The notes under the pieces: generated by a model
Seen by the model: only the letters and a program-made list of their open reading frames with translations
Told to the model about the DNA's origin: nothing
The model's database searches: none
Shown here: piece after piece, positions 1-8,611 of the stretch
How the letters are laid out: the number at the start of each line of letters is the position of its first letter
Position numbering within the stretch: position 1 is the stretch's first letter
Assembly: GCA_963803735.1 (NCBI GenBank)
Contig: CAWDNV010000001.1
Span: 62,001-126,000, forward strand
Direction of reading: 5' to 3'
Origin: Palsa-189 sp963803735
GTDB lineage: Bacteria; Acidobacteriota; Terriglobia; Acidiferrales; UBA7541
Length of the DNA: 64,000 nt
Made by a program: the position numbers and the translations under genes

Positions 1-1328
1 TGCGCCTGCACCACTTCAATGTTGTCCGTCGCACCACTGGCAAAGCGATCACGCGCTTGGGTCAAGGTTTGCTCGGCCAGATTCACATTGCTCATCGCCA
101 CAGAAACTTGGTCGGCGGCCGCTTGCAGGTCGAGCAGGCCGTCGCGGACGTCCTGTTCGATCTGCGCTTTTATATTTTCTGCCTCCTGCCGGTCGCGATT
201 CAGTTCAGCCTGGGCGACCAGAGCGTCGCCGTGCGCTCGCCCGCCAGTGAAAATAGGTATGCGGAGCGAAGCATACGTGGTGAAAGTGCCGAGCAGGGTG
301 GACGGCGTTGGGCCGATGCCACCGTAATCCGCATAGATCGAGAGCGAAGGAATGTGCTCTGCGGTGGCTGCCCGCACAGTCTGTTCCGCTGCGCGAACCT
401 GCGAGAGAGCCGCTTGATAGTCCGCGCGGCTCTTCAAAGCTTGATCCAGGGTCTCTTCCACCGTAATCGGTTCAGGAGCCTCGTAGGGAATTTTCTCCGT
501 CAGAGTGAAGTCCTGTGCAAGTGGTAGGCCAACGGTGCGCGCGAGCGCCAGTTTTTGCTTGGCAAAATCATTCCGCGCGGCGATGAGTTGCTGCCGCCGG
601 CTCTGGAGTTCCACTTGGGCCCGCAGGACATCGATTCCCGCGGAGATGCCCACATTTCTCATGTCCAACGCCTGATTGTAGAGCGCTTGTGCGCTTTGGA
701 CTTGAGCGTCGGCGGTATCCACTCGTGCCGCAGCTGCAATGGTCTGAAGGTACGTGGCGCCGACTACCAGCACGACTGCTTCGCGCATGTCCTGATAGCT
801 GAGCTTGACGGCGGCCGCATTCTGCCGCGCGGACCGTTCGCTGGCAAGCAGGTTCAAATCCAGCAGCGTCTGCGAGAACGAAACCCGCGCGTCAAAATAT
901 CCGAAAGGCCCCACAAGCAGCGGAAAACCGGGGAATCGTCCCGCGATTTTCGAGAAGCCCTCCGCGGCCAGGTTAACTTTCTGGGCGCTCTCTGAGATTC
1001 TCGCGGAGAAGTCCGGCAAAAGCGGGCTGCGCGCCTGCCACAGTTGCCCGTGCGCGGAGAGTTGCGCATCGTCTGAGACCAATATCCCCAGATTCTGGCG
1101 CAGGCCGCGCTCGATCGCGTCAGCAAGCGAAAGCGAAATCGGCTGGGGACTCACAGTTCCCGTCGGCACGCTGCCGAGGATCTGGTTCTGCGTCGAGTTT
1201 TGCTTCAGCGCGCTAGAGCTCACGCCGCCGCCAACGTAATTCTGCTCGGGCGCGATAGTCTGGGCGGACGCGCCCATTGCAGCCAGCACCACATAGAAAA
1301 CTGTCGCGATCACTTTGCGTCGATCCAT
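1..1328 (-). CDS. TolC family outer-membrane efflux protein (partial, 3' end outside window)
   Basis: An open frame runs from an ATG at 1328 to the window edge without a stop, giving at least 442 residues. An N-terminal signal peptide ends near ASAQ. Long amphipathic helices rich in Ala, Gln, Asp and Arg follow, with two similar halves typical of the outer-membrane efflux family. The last visible residues (GATDNIEVVQA) match the conserved C-terminal motif where TolC proteins usually read G..D.LEV..A. By family knowledge it forms the trimeric outer-membrane channel of a tripartite (RND or ABC) exporter. The pump and adaptor genes would be expected outside the window on the left. The substrate cannot be inferred. 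Confidence 0.88.
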   Translation of the reverse strand, partial: MDRRKVIATVFYVVLAAMGASAQTIAPEQNYVGGGVSSSALKQNSTQNQILGSVPTGTVSPQPISLSLADAIERGLRQNLGILVSDDAQLSAHGQLWQARSPLLPDFSARISESAQKVNLAAEGFSKIAGRFPGFPLLVGPFGYFDARVSFSQTLLDLNLLASERSARQNAAAVKLSYQDMREAVVLVVGATYLQTIAAAARVDTADAQVQSAQALYNQALDMRNVGISAGIDVLRAQVELQSRRQQLIAARNDFAKQKLALARTVGLPLAQDFTLTEKIPYEAPEPITVEETLDQALKSRADYQAALSQVRAAEQTVRAATAEHIPSLSIYADYGGIGPTPSTLLGTFTTYASLRIPIFTGGRAHGDALVAQAELNRDRQEAENIKAQIEQDVRDGLLDLQAAADQVSVAMSNVNLAEQTLTQARDRFASGATDNIEVVQA

Positions 1329-1668
1329 AAGCCTCTCAAATCTGTCATACGGTTCGGTTTACGGCAGCTGCCAAAGTATTGACACCTTAGATTACAAAAG
1401 CCTCTGAGAAGGTACAAACTCTATGGTAGGACGGCAGATATCTCCCTGTTTTTGATGAACTTACTATGCGTCCCCATCGCACATTCTTTGAGCTTCGCTA
1501 GGGTTTCGACGGTATACCCCGCCGAGATGCAAGCGCTTATACCTTTTAAGAGCTAATTTCTCCGCCCACTAAATCTATGTGTGAACGACATCCATGTGTG
1601 AACGCAGCTCTGCGGACGGTCAACATCAGCGGTCTTCGGCGGAAACGCAAGCAAACAGGAGGATCTCA
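1329..1668. other. Intergenic region between divergent genes
   Basis: These 340 bases separate the divergently transcribed TolC-like gene and a small secreted protein gene, so both promoters should lie here. A short direct repeat (atgtgtgaacg) occurs at about 1576 and 1592, just before the rightward gene. I see no coding signal and no convincing operator. Confidence 0.5.
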
Positions 1669-2025
1669 ATGAAAAAAATTCTAATCATGGTGTTTAGCGT
1701 TATGGTTCTTGCCTCTCTCGGTGGCTGGGCCCAGACCAGCTCACAAAAGAGCGACAAGAATTCGGCCAAGACGATGACAATCACCGGCACGGTGAGCAGC
1801 GACGGCAAAATGTTTGTCTCTGACAAAGACAACAAGAGTTGGAAGGTCGATAACCCAGACGTTCTGACGGCGCACGAGGGGCATCACGTTAGCGTGACTG
1901 CGAACGAGGATCCCGCTACCGATACCCTTCACGTGAACTCCGTGAAGATGTTGGGCAAGGGCAAGTCGGGCACGCCATCCAATAGCGGCGGCGACAATTC
2001 GGGGAATAAGGGCAGCAAGTACTAG
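1669..2025 (+). CDS. Small secreted protein (DUF5818-like), 118 aa
   Basis: The start at 1669 is chosen because AGGAGG (about 1657-1662) lies just upstream; a longer frame from 1594 has no such signal. The protein opens with a classic signal peptide (MKKILIMVFSVMVLASLGG, then WAQ). A short beta-rich core follows (TMTITGTVSSDGKMFVSDKD, VDNPDVLTAHEGHHVSV), and then a low-complexity Gly/Ser/Lys/Asn tail. The TITGTVSSDG...LxxHxGxxVxV pattern recalls small OB-fold-like exported proteins of Acidobacteria. No catalytic residues are visible and the function is unknown. It appears monocistronic, with an inverted repeat downstream at 2070-2100. Confidence 0.75.
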   Translation: MKKILIMVFSVMVLASLGGWAQTSSQKSDKNSAKTMTITGTVSSDGKMFVSDKDNKSWKVDNPDVLTAHEGHHVSVTANEDPATDTLHVNSVKMLGKGKSGTPSNSGGDNSGNKGSKY

Positions 2026-2069
2026 CAGCCGCTCCCTTCGTTAGCAAATTCCGCCGGCCCATAATCGGA

Positions 2070-2100
2070 GAGCCGGAATTCCGACGGGAATTCCCGGCTC
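2070..2100 (+). terminator. Inverted repeat, probable terminator
   Basis: GAGCCGG-A-ATTCC pairs with GGAATT-CCCGGCTC across a 4-nt loop, 45 bases after the stop of the small secreted protein. There is no clear T-run, so this may be a weak or factor-assisted terminator. Confidence 0.5.
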
Positions 2101-2209
2101 ACTCGCTGCACGCATTCCTCTCACTCCACGTAAACTTTTCGCTTCCCTCTCGCCTGAAAAAGGGGCAGTATAGCGGCTCCTTTTTCATTCCTAAATTTTG
2201 GAGGCGAAG

Positions 2210-2446
2210 TTGAATAATCAGTCGTGGCTTGTGTGGCGGAACCGGCTCACATTCATTCTTCCGATAACCGGGGGACTCATTGCGGCAGCGGTGGGAATCC
2301 GCATGCTGATTCTCACGAACTTTTCTAATTCCGGCTGGGAGTTCATGGGCCGTTGCGGAGCCGACTCGCTGGGATTCTTTCTTGTCGCCGGCATTTGCTG
2401 GTTGAAGGCGCACCCGGAGCTCGACAGCAGCCACGACCAGGATTAA
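2210..2446 (+). CDS. Small membrane protein, 78 aa
   Basis: A TTG start at 2210 follows GGAGG (2200-2204) at ideal spacing; an in-frame TTG at 2198 has no ribosome site. The product is short, with two hydrophobic stretches (LTFILPITGGLIAAAVGIRM and SLGFFLVAGICWL) expected to be membrane helices, and a charged tail ending in SSHDQD. I do not recognise the family. The strong ribosome site and codon use favour a real gene. It is convergent with the S46 peptidase gene to its right. Confidence 0.55.
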   Translation: MNNQSWLVWRNRLTFILPITGGLIAAAVGIRMLILTNFSNSGWEFMGRCGADSLGFFLVAGICWLKAHPELDSSHDQD

Positions 2447-2518
2447 GCAACATCGCTTGTAACATCGGGCTTTGTAACATCGCTTTGTAACTGCGGCCAG
2501 CGCCGGCGTTTTCCCCAA

Positions 2519-4757
2519 TCATCTCCTGAAAATTGGGTCCTGGGGAAAATTGGGATGCGCCCGGCCCCGTGTCAGTTCCCTCCAGGGATTCTTCTTGGAC
2601 TTCGATCCGTTCGAGGCTCCGTTAGCGCCATTGGCGCCGTTGGCAGAGCGCTCCGATTGCGCCGGATGGCCCTTACCGCTTAATTCATCCACCAACGAAG
2701 TCGCGCCGTAGATATCCCGCAGCGCTTCCAGAATGCCGCGCGAATCGACGTGGATGGAGCGGCCAATCGTATCGTCGTAGACGAAATCCCACGGCAGAGA
2801 CTGGATATTCCCATCGAAAATGATGCCGACCAATTCGCCGGCCCTGTTCAGCACAGGGCTGCCCGAATTTCCGCCGATGATGTCGGCGGTCTCGACGGCA
2901 TTCAGCGGAGTATCGAGCTTGATCTTCGATTTCGCCTTAATCCAACTCGGCGCCAATTCGTAGGGATCTTTGTTCCCGTGCGCCTCAGCGTGCTCAAAGG
3001 CGCCGCGGAAATTGGTGACGTAGGGCAGCTTCGTTCCCTTGGGAGTGGTGCCCTCGCCATTTTCCGTGTAGCCGCGAACCACCCCGTAGCTCAGCCGCAG
3101 CGTGAACGTGGCATCCGGATACGTCGCCGTGCCTTCGGTGGCAAAGCGAATCTTCGCAACGGTCGCGCCATCCTGTCGCACTACCGCGTCAACCTGATCG
3201 TCGTATCGCTTCCGCACTTCGCGCGACTCCGGCTCGATCTGCTGCATGAGCTTGATCAGCGGATCGGTGCTCGCGTCGATGGCGGCCTCGCCGCCTTCCC
3301 AAAGCTGCTTGCGCACGGCGACGTCATCCAGTTTGGTGCTCTCGATTAACGATTGTCCCATCTCGGCGGGCGCTTTCCCGTCCAATACCTTGTTGACGAG
3401 CGGGATCATTCGGCAGTTTCTCGTGCATCTCCGCCAGCGAATCCCCGAGCTCGACGCGCTCCAGAGATTTATAGATCGGCGCGGTGGAGAAAAGGTCCTG
3501 CTCGAGAGAAGGCAGCGCGGAATCGCGATACTCGCGCAACCGTTCGGCATTGGGCTTGGGACGCTCTTCGGCGGCGCGCACCAAAATACGGGCATAGGCT
3601 GCCAGTTCGCCGCTGAAGCCGGCGCGTCGCTCGAAATACGTGAGCGGCAGATAGAACTGCTTTTCGGTGTCCATGGCCTTGGCGATTTCACCCCAGGGAT
3701 CGCCGAACTCCTTTTGCTTCGCCGCGTCCCCGGCCACTGCCTGGCGCATCTTGTTCTCTTCCGCGGATTTCTTGGCCATGAGCGACATATCCTTCAGCCC
3801 GGACTCATAGCCGCGAATGGCCTTCAGCGAATTTTCCACGCTAAAGAGATCTTCGTGGGCAATCTTGTCGTTCTCCGCGGATTCGGCGCTGAATTTCTTC
3901 AGCAATTGGTCGCGCCGCGCGAGCCGCTCCAGCACCAGCGGATAGCCCAGGTCGCGCAGGAATTCGAGTTGCGCCATCGTGTTCAGCCTGCCCGTGGAGC
4001 CGGGATTTCCGGAGACAAAGATCAGATCGCCTTCCTTGACGCCTGCCGGGGACCATCTCAGGTAATTATCCAGATGCACCGGCTTGTCGTTTTCGTAGAT
4101 GCGGAAAAAGCAGACGTCCAGATCGTAGCGGGGATACTCGAAATTATCGGGATCGCCGCCGAAAAACGCGGCCTCGAATTCCGGCGCGAAAACGAGGCGC
4201 ACATCGGTGTACTTTTTGTATTTGTAGAGGTGATACATGGCGCCGGAATAAAAGGTGACCACGTCGCAGCGCAACTTCGTTTCGGTGGCGCACTGCTGTT
4301 CGATGGTAGACATGGCGGCGCGCTGCGCCTGCCCCTGATCGGCAACGGACATGCCGGGCTTCACGGCGGCGTTCACCTTCGCGGTGACGTCTTCGATCTC
4401 TTCCAGGACGTTCAACTCGAGGTCGGGGCACTTGCCCTCTTCAGCCTCGGTCTTGGCGTAGAAGCCGTTCTTCAGGTAGTCCTTGCCGCCGGTGGAAAGC
4501 TGCTGGATGCATTCGGAGCCCACGTGATGGTTGGTAAAGGTGAGGCCATCCGGCGAAATAAAGGAACCCGAACCGCCGTTATTAAAGCGCACCGAGGAAA
4601 GCTGGGTGTGCTGCAGCCACGATTTCGTCAGATCGAAGCCATACTTGGATTTGAGCTGTTGCGTGGGGGGCAGGTTGAAAAGCCACATGCCCTCGTCCGC
4701 GGCGGCGATTCCCGCCAAAGTTAAGAGAGCGATAGCGATCAGGATCGGGCGTTTCAT
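2519..4757 (-). pseudogene. S46 family dipeptidyl peptidase (DPP7/DPP11-like), frameshifted
   Basis: Two overlapping frames together make one S46 serine peptidase of about 745 residues. The upstream frame starts at ATG 4757 (ribosome site AAGAGGTG) with a signal peptide (MKRPILIAIALLTLAGIAAA) and the catalytic-His segment FTNHHVGSECIQ. The downstream frame has the catalytic-Ser motif GGNSGSPVLNRAGELVGIIF. S46 enzymes are periplasmic and release dipeptides from peptide N-termini. The frames meet at 3402-3404 (GGG on the plus strand). Removing one base there restores ...KLPNDPLVNKVLDGK. Both halves look well conserved, so this is either a sequence error or a very recent lesion. Similar one-base breaks occur in pstB and the porin of this window. 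Confidence 0.85.
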
Positions 4758-4766
4758 GATGCACCT

Positions 4767-4942
4767 CTTGCGGCGAAATTCGTTTTTGCTGCGCGACTTT
4801 CGTTCGCCTTGCAAGCAAAGTTCGTTTTGCTGCGACGTTGCGTTTTGCGACAAAGTCCGTCTTGCTACGAAGTCTTGTTCGAACTTCGTCTTGCGGCAAA
4901 GCTCGTTTTTGCGGCGACCTTGCGTTTTGCAACAAAGTCCGT
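4767..4942. repeat. Degenerate tandem repeats upstream of the S46 peptidase gene
   Basis: A unit reading roughly cttgc[gg]caaa.ttcgttttTGC.GCGAC recurs at about 4767, 4809 and 4889. A 23-bp segment (ttgcgttttgcgacaaagtc followed by cgt) is repeated with one mismatch at 4838-4860 and 4920-4942. The array covers the 5' flank and probable promoter region of the peptidase gene. No reading frame explains it. Confidence 0.6.
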
Positions 4943-5025
4943 TCCGCGCTGTATCTATCGAGCATACCGCCGGCCCCGTCCCGGCGAAAGCGGGTATTCC
5001 TGGGGTTTCCTCGCAGCGGGTGCAT

Positions 5026-5062
5026 TGCCTTTAATGTAGCGCCGGGCTTCAGCCCGGCATCC
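5026..5062 (+). repeat. GTAGCG palindromic interspersed repeat, copy 1
   Basis: TGCCTTTAATGTAGCG is followed by the palindrome GCCGGGCTTCAGCCCGGC and ATCC. A near-identical copy with a 2-base insertion in the loop is at 5254-5292. Variants with a different palindrome occur at 9488-9515 and 12671-12698. Confidence 0.75.
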
Positions 5063-5253
5063 GTTTCCTCTTCTTGTCCGTGCCCGCGCCAAAGGCCCTT
5101 GTAGCCCAGGGCGCCGCGACGTGCTTTTCCGTCGCGGGCCCTGGGGCCGTGTCTTTAGGTGTCATCCCGAGGAGCGCAGCGAGGCGGGGTCCCCAATGGG
5201 CGCCGGTTCAGCGCCCGTTGGGGTGCAGGCGAGGGATCTGCTTTTGCCTTTTT

Positions 5254-5292
5254 TGCCTTTAACGTAGCGCCGGGGACTTCAGCCCGGCATCC
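5254..5292 (+). repeat. GTAGCG palindromic interspersed repeat, copy 2
   Basis: This is the second copy of the element at 5026-5062, sharing the GCCTTTAA leader, GTAGCGCCGGG and the AGCCCGGCATCC half. The loop reads GACTTC instead of CTTC. Confidence 0.75.
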
Positions 5293-5507
5293 TCGCTTTT
5301 GGGCCCGCGCGGCACGGCCATTCGTCGTGCAGCGCTGTGCCCGTCCCCCGGGCCGTCATTCCGAGCGCGCTCTCGGGCGAGACCGGACGCGAAGCGTCAC
5401 GCAAGTCAAATCGTCGCGCCCGAACGTTCCTCCGGCGCGAGAGGAATCCCTCCCCACCTTTGTTCCTCGCTTTTTCGGGTGGGTTCATGCCGCGCCCGTC
5501 GCTCCTG

Positions 5508-5542
5508 CGGCGAAAGTCTGCCCACAGGATGAGCTTTCGCCG
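5508..5542. repeat. CGGCGAAA hairpin repeat, copy 1
   Basis: The arms CGGCGAAA and TTTCGCCG enclose a 19-base loop ending in ACAGGATGAGC. The same arms and loop end recur at 8529-8564, and a copy with a damaged right arm is at about 9848-9885. Confidence 0.65.
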
Positions 5543-5703
5543 CTGCGAAATTCAGCCTTTCTTAATTCAGAACGGCTTTAGCTGTAAATCCTGCAGCATC
5601 GCCTTCGAGGGCGGCATAGTGTACGGCGGCTTCTGCAGCGGCCATGCCTACTTGGCGCCCCTATCCGCAGGCTTTTCGGGAGTTTCAAGCAAAAAGTCCG
5701 AGA

Positions 5704-5718
5704 TTGTATACTATACAA
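5704..5718. promoter_or_regulatory. Perfect 7-1-7 palindrome, operator candidate
   Basis: TTGTATA-C-TATACAA is a perfect palindrome at the left border of the A+T-richer accessory segment, about 195 bases before the next start codon. An AAGGAG-like sequence lies just to the right, but no gene starts after it. The form resembles dimeric-regulator operators (for example GntR/FCD types). The cognate protein is unknown. Confidence 0.4.
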
Positions 5719-5912
5719 ACCAATAAGGAGTTAGCGGCAAATCGAAACCCCCTGAAATTACACCTGCCACAAGACTGTTCGTTCGTACAGGCTACTTACA
5801 GTCCGCTTGAATCTATCCTAATGAAGAGATGAATAGAGCTTTAGAAAGCACTTGGCCTTGCATTGGGCCGAAAACTTTACCTTGGCATGAGGCGGTAGTA
5901 GACTCCCTCCAC

Positions 5913-6818
5913 ATGTCTAACGGTAATGATAAAACTGAGCAGTCGGGCTCGTGGAAGCCTGTTTACGGAACATACGCGCAGTTTGTTTCGGCGGTCGTGG
6001 CCTCCCTCGCGCTCATTCTTACTTTGTATTTTCATTACAGTGAAGGTCAGTCCAAGGCGTCGGATGAACACGTAGGAAAACTCATTAGTGAGCAAGTCAA
6101 AACCGCAACCAGGGATATTGACGATTATATCGGTAAACAATTAACACCGATCAGCAGTCAGTTGGGCACTTTGACCCAACAAGTTGGCCAGTTGCAGGGA
6201 AGATTCCAGCAACTTGATAACGATCAGAAAAAACTATCCGGGGAGCAGCAAAAGCTTAGTAACCGAGTAGGTCAACAAGATGCCCTCAACAGAATCCAAG
6301 ATCCGAATAGAATTCTTGGCCTTATTAGAACGGATATTAAGCTGGCGCAGGACCGACAAGCTCAGATTTCAGCATCCCAATTGGCCGATTATAAAGCCGC
6401 TCTTCGTGGATTACCCACGTCAGCTAAAGAGTATTGGACGACGGTGGCAGAGGTTATTAACTATCAGTCTCTAGTCAATCAAATGAGTGGTGAAGCCCCC
6501 GACCCGTCGAAAGTGGCACGGCCATGCATTACGGGAAGTGGTAATCCGAACGTCATTATCGAGAACAATTTTTACAATGGCGGGGTTTATAGAAATTGCT
6601 TCGTTAATTTAGATAACCAAGCGTTTGTAAATGTGACGTTTCAGAATTCAGTGATCCGTTATAAAGGAGGACCTGCGACACTTAGGAACGTGCGGTTTAT
6701 AAACTGCAGGTTCGATCTGAACTTTCCCACCGAATCAGCAAGTCCCCCGCAACAAAATCTTCTTCTTGCATTGTTGAACTCCTCTGATCAGAAAACGGTT
6801 CAAGTTGAATCGAGGTAG
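5913..6818 (+). CDS. Membrane-anchored coiled-coil protein with beta-helix-like C-terminus
   Basis: The start is taken at ATG 5913 (MSNGNDKTEQSGS); an upstream in-frame ATG at 5829 adds a tail without obvious features. Of 301 residues, one transmembrane helix lies near residues 20-45 (FVSAVVASLALILTLYF). A long coiled coil follows with heptad-like Gln/Leu repeats (LGTLTQQVGQLQGRFQQLDN), then a helical middle. The C-terminal segment has repeating short strands (VIIENNFYNGGVYRNCFVNL, FVNVTFQNSVI, LRNVRFINCRF), suggesting a small right-handed beta-helix. Base composition is A+T-richer than neighbours. The family is not recognised. It sits beside two PD-(D/E)XK proteins, so a defence or phage-related role is possible but unproven. 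Confidence 0.65.
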   Translation: MSNGNDKTEQSGSWKPVYGTYAQFVSAVVASLALILTLYFHYSEGQSKASDEHVGKLISEQVKTATRDIDDYIGKQLTPISSQLGTLTQQVGQLQGRFQQLDNDQKKLSGEQQKLSNRVGQQDALNRIQDPNRILGLIRTDIKLAQDRQAQISASQLADYKAALRGLPTSAKEYWTTVAEVINYQSLVNQMSGEAPDPSKVARPCITGSGNPNVIIENNFYNGGVYRNCFVNLDNQAFVNVTFQNSVIRYKGGPATLRNVRFINCRFDLNFPTESASPPQQNLLLALLNSSDQKTVQVESR

Positions 6819-7139
6819 GATTGATCTTAAGAGGTTTTCAGGAATGAAATTTTTATCAAACTCCGACTCGTTTCGAGACCCCCACTCTTGCCATGGTGAC
6901 GGTGCCTTAAAGCGCCCGATTTCTTGCACCGAATCTTCCGTACGACCAATGTAGCGATCTTTGTAGAGTGCAATTTCGTAAGGCGTGACCAGTAACCCTA
7001 ATGGACAACTCATCTGCACCATGTACCGCTTCATCTGAGATTCCATCTGCGACATGTCGCCGGGCCGAATCTTAGTCTCCACAACGAGGAGAATCCGCAG
7101 GGAATCAGGCTCCGTGACCACGATATCCGGTCTAAATGG
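6735..7139 (-). pseudogene. N-terminally truncated PD-(D/E)XK nuclease-like protein
   Basis: Reading back from 7139, the frame gives SIPFRPDIVVTEPDSLRILL and then VVETKIRPGD. This is the hallmark PD...(E)xK core of restriction-endonuclease-like folds (PD at the start, ETK in the following strand). A stop codon lies right before it and no ordinary start precedes the PD, so the N-terminus is missing; a GTG at 7121 would lose the aspartate. Downstream sequence (MKRYMVQMSCPLGLLVTPYE) fits helix-strand elements of this fold, as in type I R-subunit N-terminal domains. The 3' end overlaps the convergent coiled-coil gene by 84 bases. It is most likely a remnant. Confidence 0.6.
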
Positions 7140-7226
7140 AATAGATTAAATCATAGCGCTCGGGCTAAGGCGCTTCAACGTCTGTTAAAAGGCTGAATTC
7201 GCTGCGATACTCTTGGTACTAAACGA

Positions 7227-8141
7227 ATGGTTAAGAAGATCGCTCCTGCCGCAATAGTGGCGCTCAAGGAAGCACTCACCAATCTTTACTGGTACAAGAG
7301 TGATCTTCGCAGTTTCTTGACAAGCAGCATAACTAATCCAAGCCTGCTCGGAAGCCTTAACTGGGAAGATTACAAACGCAATCTCGTAAGTACGGTCGTT
7401 GACTCTATGGTCAAGCGCCAAGAGCAATACCAAGGCGATTTGCTGCACCTCATGACGGAGGTTTCGAGGGTCGACGATTTTTCTCATCTCGAACGTCTCG
7501 AAGGCGGTAAAGAAAAGGCGACTAAAGCTCGGGCAAGTGTTGTGGGTTTGCGAAAATGGACGCAGGTTCACGATTCACTGCTGGAGGAACAAAAGAAGAT
7601 CGAAGAACGCCGCCGGAAAGCACACGAAAACCTCCTTCGAAACAGTGCCATTCGCAGTGGATTGGAGAGATTAAATCAGGAGTATCTACAGCTCCTAAAC
7701 GATGCAGATCACCATCAACGTGGCTACCGGTTGGAAAAGATCTTACGGTCGCTCTTCGAAATGTTTGACCTGGATCCCCGCGCGTCATTTAAAATCGTCG
7801 GCGAGCAGATCGATGGTGCATTCACATTCGAAGGAACGGATTATCTGTTCGAAGGGAAATGGCAAAACAGCCTAATAGCTGCAGCAGACCTCGACAGTCT
7901 CTCAGGTAAATTATCTCGCAAGCTTGACAACACCCTTGGCTTATTCCTTTCTATCAATGGATTTTCCGAAGATGGCGTTAGAGCGCATTCATCAGGTCGC
8001 CGACTAATGATCTTAATGGACGGAAGTGACATGATGGCTGTTCTCGAGGGGCGGATAGACCTCATTCAGCTACTCCTCCGCAAGCGACGGGAAGCGTCTC
8101 AAACGGGAAACATTTACTTAAGGATCCATGAGGTCCTGTGA
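7227..8141 (+). CDS. Restriction-endonuclease-like (PD-(D/E)XK) protein
   Basis: This 304-residue protein has a helical N-terminal region (residues 1-75, ALTNLYWYKSDLRSFL), a charged coiled-coil linker (about 90-160, LEEQKKIEERRRKAHENLL) and a C-terminal nuclease-like domain. That domain shows RGYRLEKILRSLFEMF, then IVGEQIDGAF and YLFEGKWQN, matching the helix-E, D and E-x-K layout of PD-(D/E)XK enzymes. The end (IYLRIHEVL) also looks family-typical. By fold it should cleave or nick DNA. No methyltransferase gene is adjacent, so it is not a classical R-M partner here. It probably belongs to a stand-alone defence family. The neighbouring truncated nuclease supports an accessory, transferred segment. 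Confidence 0.75.
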   Translation: MVKKIAPAAIVALKEALTNLYWYKSDLRSFLTSSITNPSLLGSLNWEDYKRNLVSTVVDSMVKRQEQYQGDLLHLMTEVSRVDDFSHLERLEGGKEKATKARASVVGLRKWTQVHDSLLEEQKKIEERRRKAHENLLRNSAIRSGLERLNQEYLQLLNDADHHQRGYRLEKILRSLFEMFDLDPRASFKIVGEQIDGAFTFEGTDYLFEGKWQNSLIAAADLDSLSGKLSRKLDNTLGLFLSINGFSEDGVRAHSSGRRLMILMDGSDMMAVLEGRIDLIQLLLRKRREASQTGNIYLRIHEVL

Positions 8142-8199
8142 CGGTCCATCCTCGCCCCCTTGCGGCCTGACAATCTTACCGATGTGATGCTTTTGGCGT

Positions 8200-8226
8200 T
8201 TTTCCACAGTCCCGCAGTTATCCACA
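8200..8226 (+). promoter_or_regulatory. Pair of DnaA-box-like sequences
   Basis: TTTTCCACA (8200-8208) and TTATCCACA (8218-8226) both fit TTWTNCACA in the same orientation, 18 bp apart from start to start. The second is the perfect consensus. Two sites alone do not make an origin. They could be chance or a remnant of a mobile replicon. Confidence 0.3.
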
Positions 8227-8516
8227 TAGTACCCCTATTGACCATGGTTTACCTTACCGATAACATTGCATATGACTACCGTAAAAGAACCACCTACAGG
8301 GCCCAGACCTGCTTCTTTTTTGAAGTCCGTAATCTCCCAACTCAAGCCGCAACGCCACCCAGAAGCGCCCGCCAACAAGCCTTCTGACAAACTCGCCGAT
8401 CCGACCAGGATCGGCGTCCTGAGCGACGAACCGGAGCGAAGGACCTCTCTTAATGCTTCCGCTTCGCGCTGCCAGTTCACTTTTGCTGATGGACGGCAAT
8501 GTAGTATCCGGCGAAG

Positions 8517-8564
8517 GTCTACCCACCGCGGCGAAACGTCTACCAACAGGATGAGCTTTCGCCG
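8517..8564. repeat. CGGCGAAA hairpin repeat, copy 2
   Basis: Bases 8517-8559 (43 nt) are identical to 9836-9878. The core is an inverted repeat with arms CGGCGAAA and TTTCGCCG around a loop containing ACAGGATGAGC. A shorter relative is at 5508-5542. The element lies just before the start of the repeat-interrupted family gene at 8612. Confidence 0.75.
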
Positions 8565-8611
8565 CTTAAGCGAGTCGAGCTTTCGCCGGTTAAGGATAAA
8601 AAAGTCCTCCG

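Larger units (their letters stand above)
4943..5703. other. Repeat-rich non-coding stretch
   Basis: This stretch has no convincing gene. It carries two copies of a GTAGCGCCGGG...CCCGGCATCC palindromic element (5026-5062 and 5254-5292). It also has a 'GTCATCCCGAGGAGCGCAGCGAGG ... GAGGGATCTGCTTTT' type element near 5160-5245 and a degenerate relative near 5356-5460. A hairpin repeat lies at 5508-5542. Such patches are common between acidobacterial genes. Confidence 0.6.
8142..8611. other. Intergenic region with DnaA-box-like sites and interspersed repeats
   Basis: No gene is evident. The left part holds two same-strand 9-mers matching the DnaA box consensus (8200-8208 and 8218-8226). A 'GATCGGCGTCCTGAGCGACGAA...GAAGGACCTCT' element lies near 8405-8450, a relative of the GTCATCCCGAG elements at 5.2 kb. 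A CGGCGAAA hairpin repeat is at 8517-8564. Confidence 0.5.

Noticed and set aside
3246..4724. Long plus-strand open frame (492 codons)
   Set aside because: It is the antisense shadow of the S46 peptidase, whose motifs are unambiguous.
4767..5300. CRISPR-like array suspected from the repeated units
   Set aside because: Units are degenerate, of uneven spacing and adjacent rather than separated by unique spacers. No cas genes are present.
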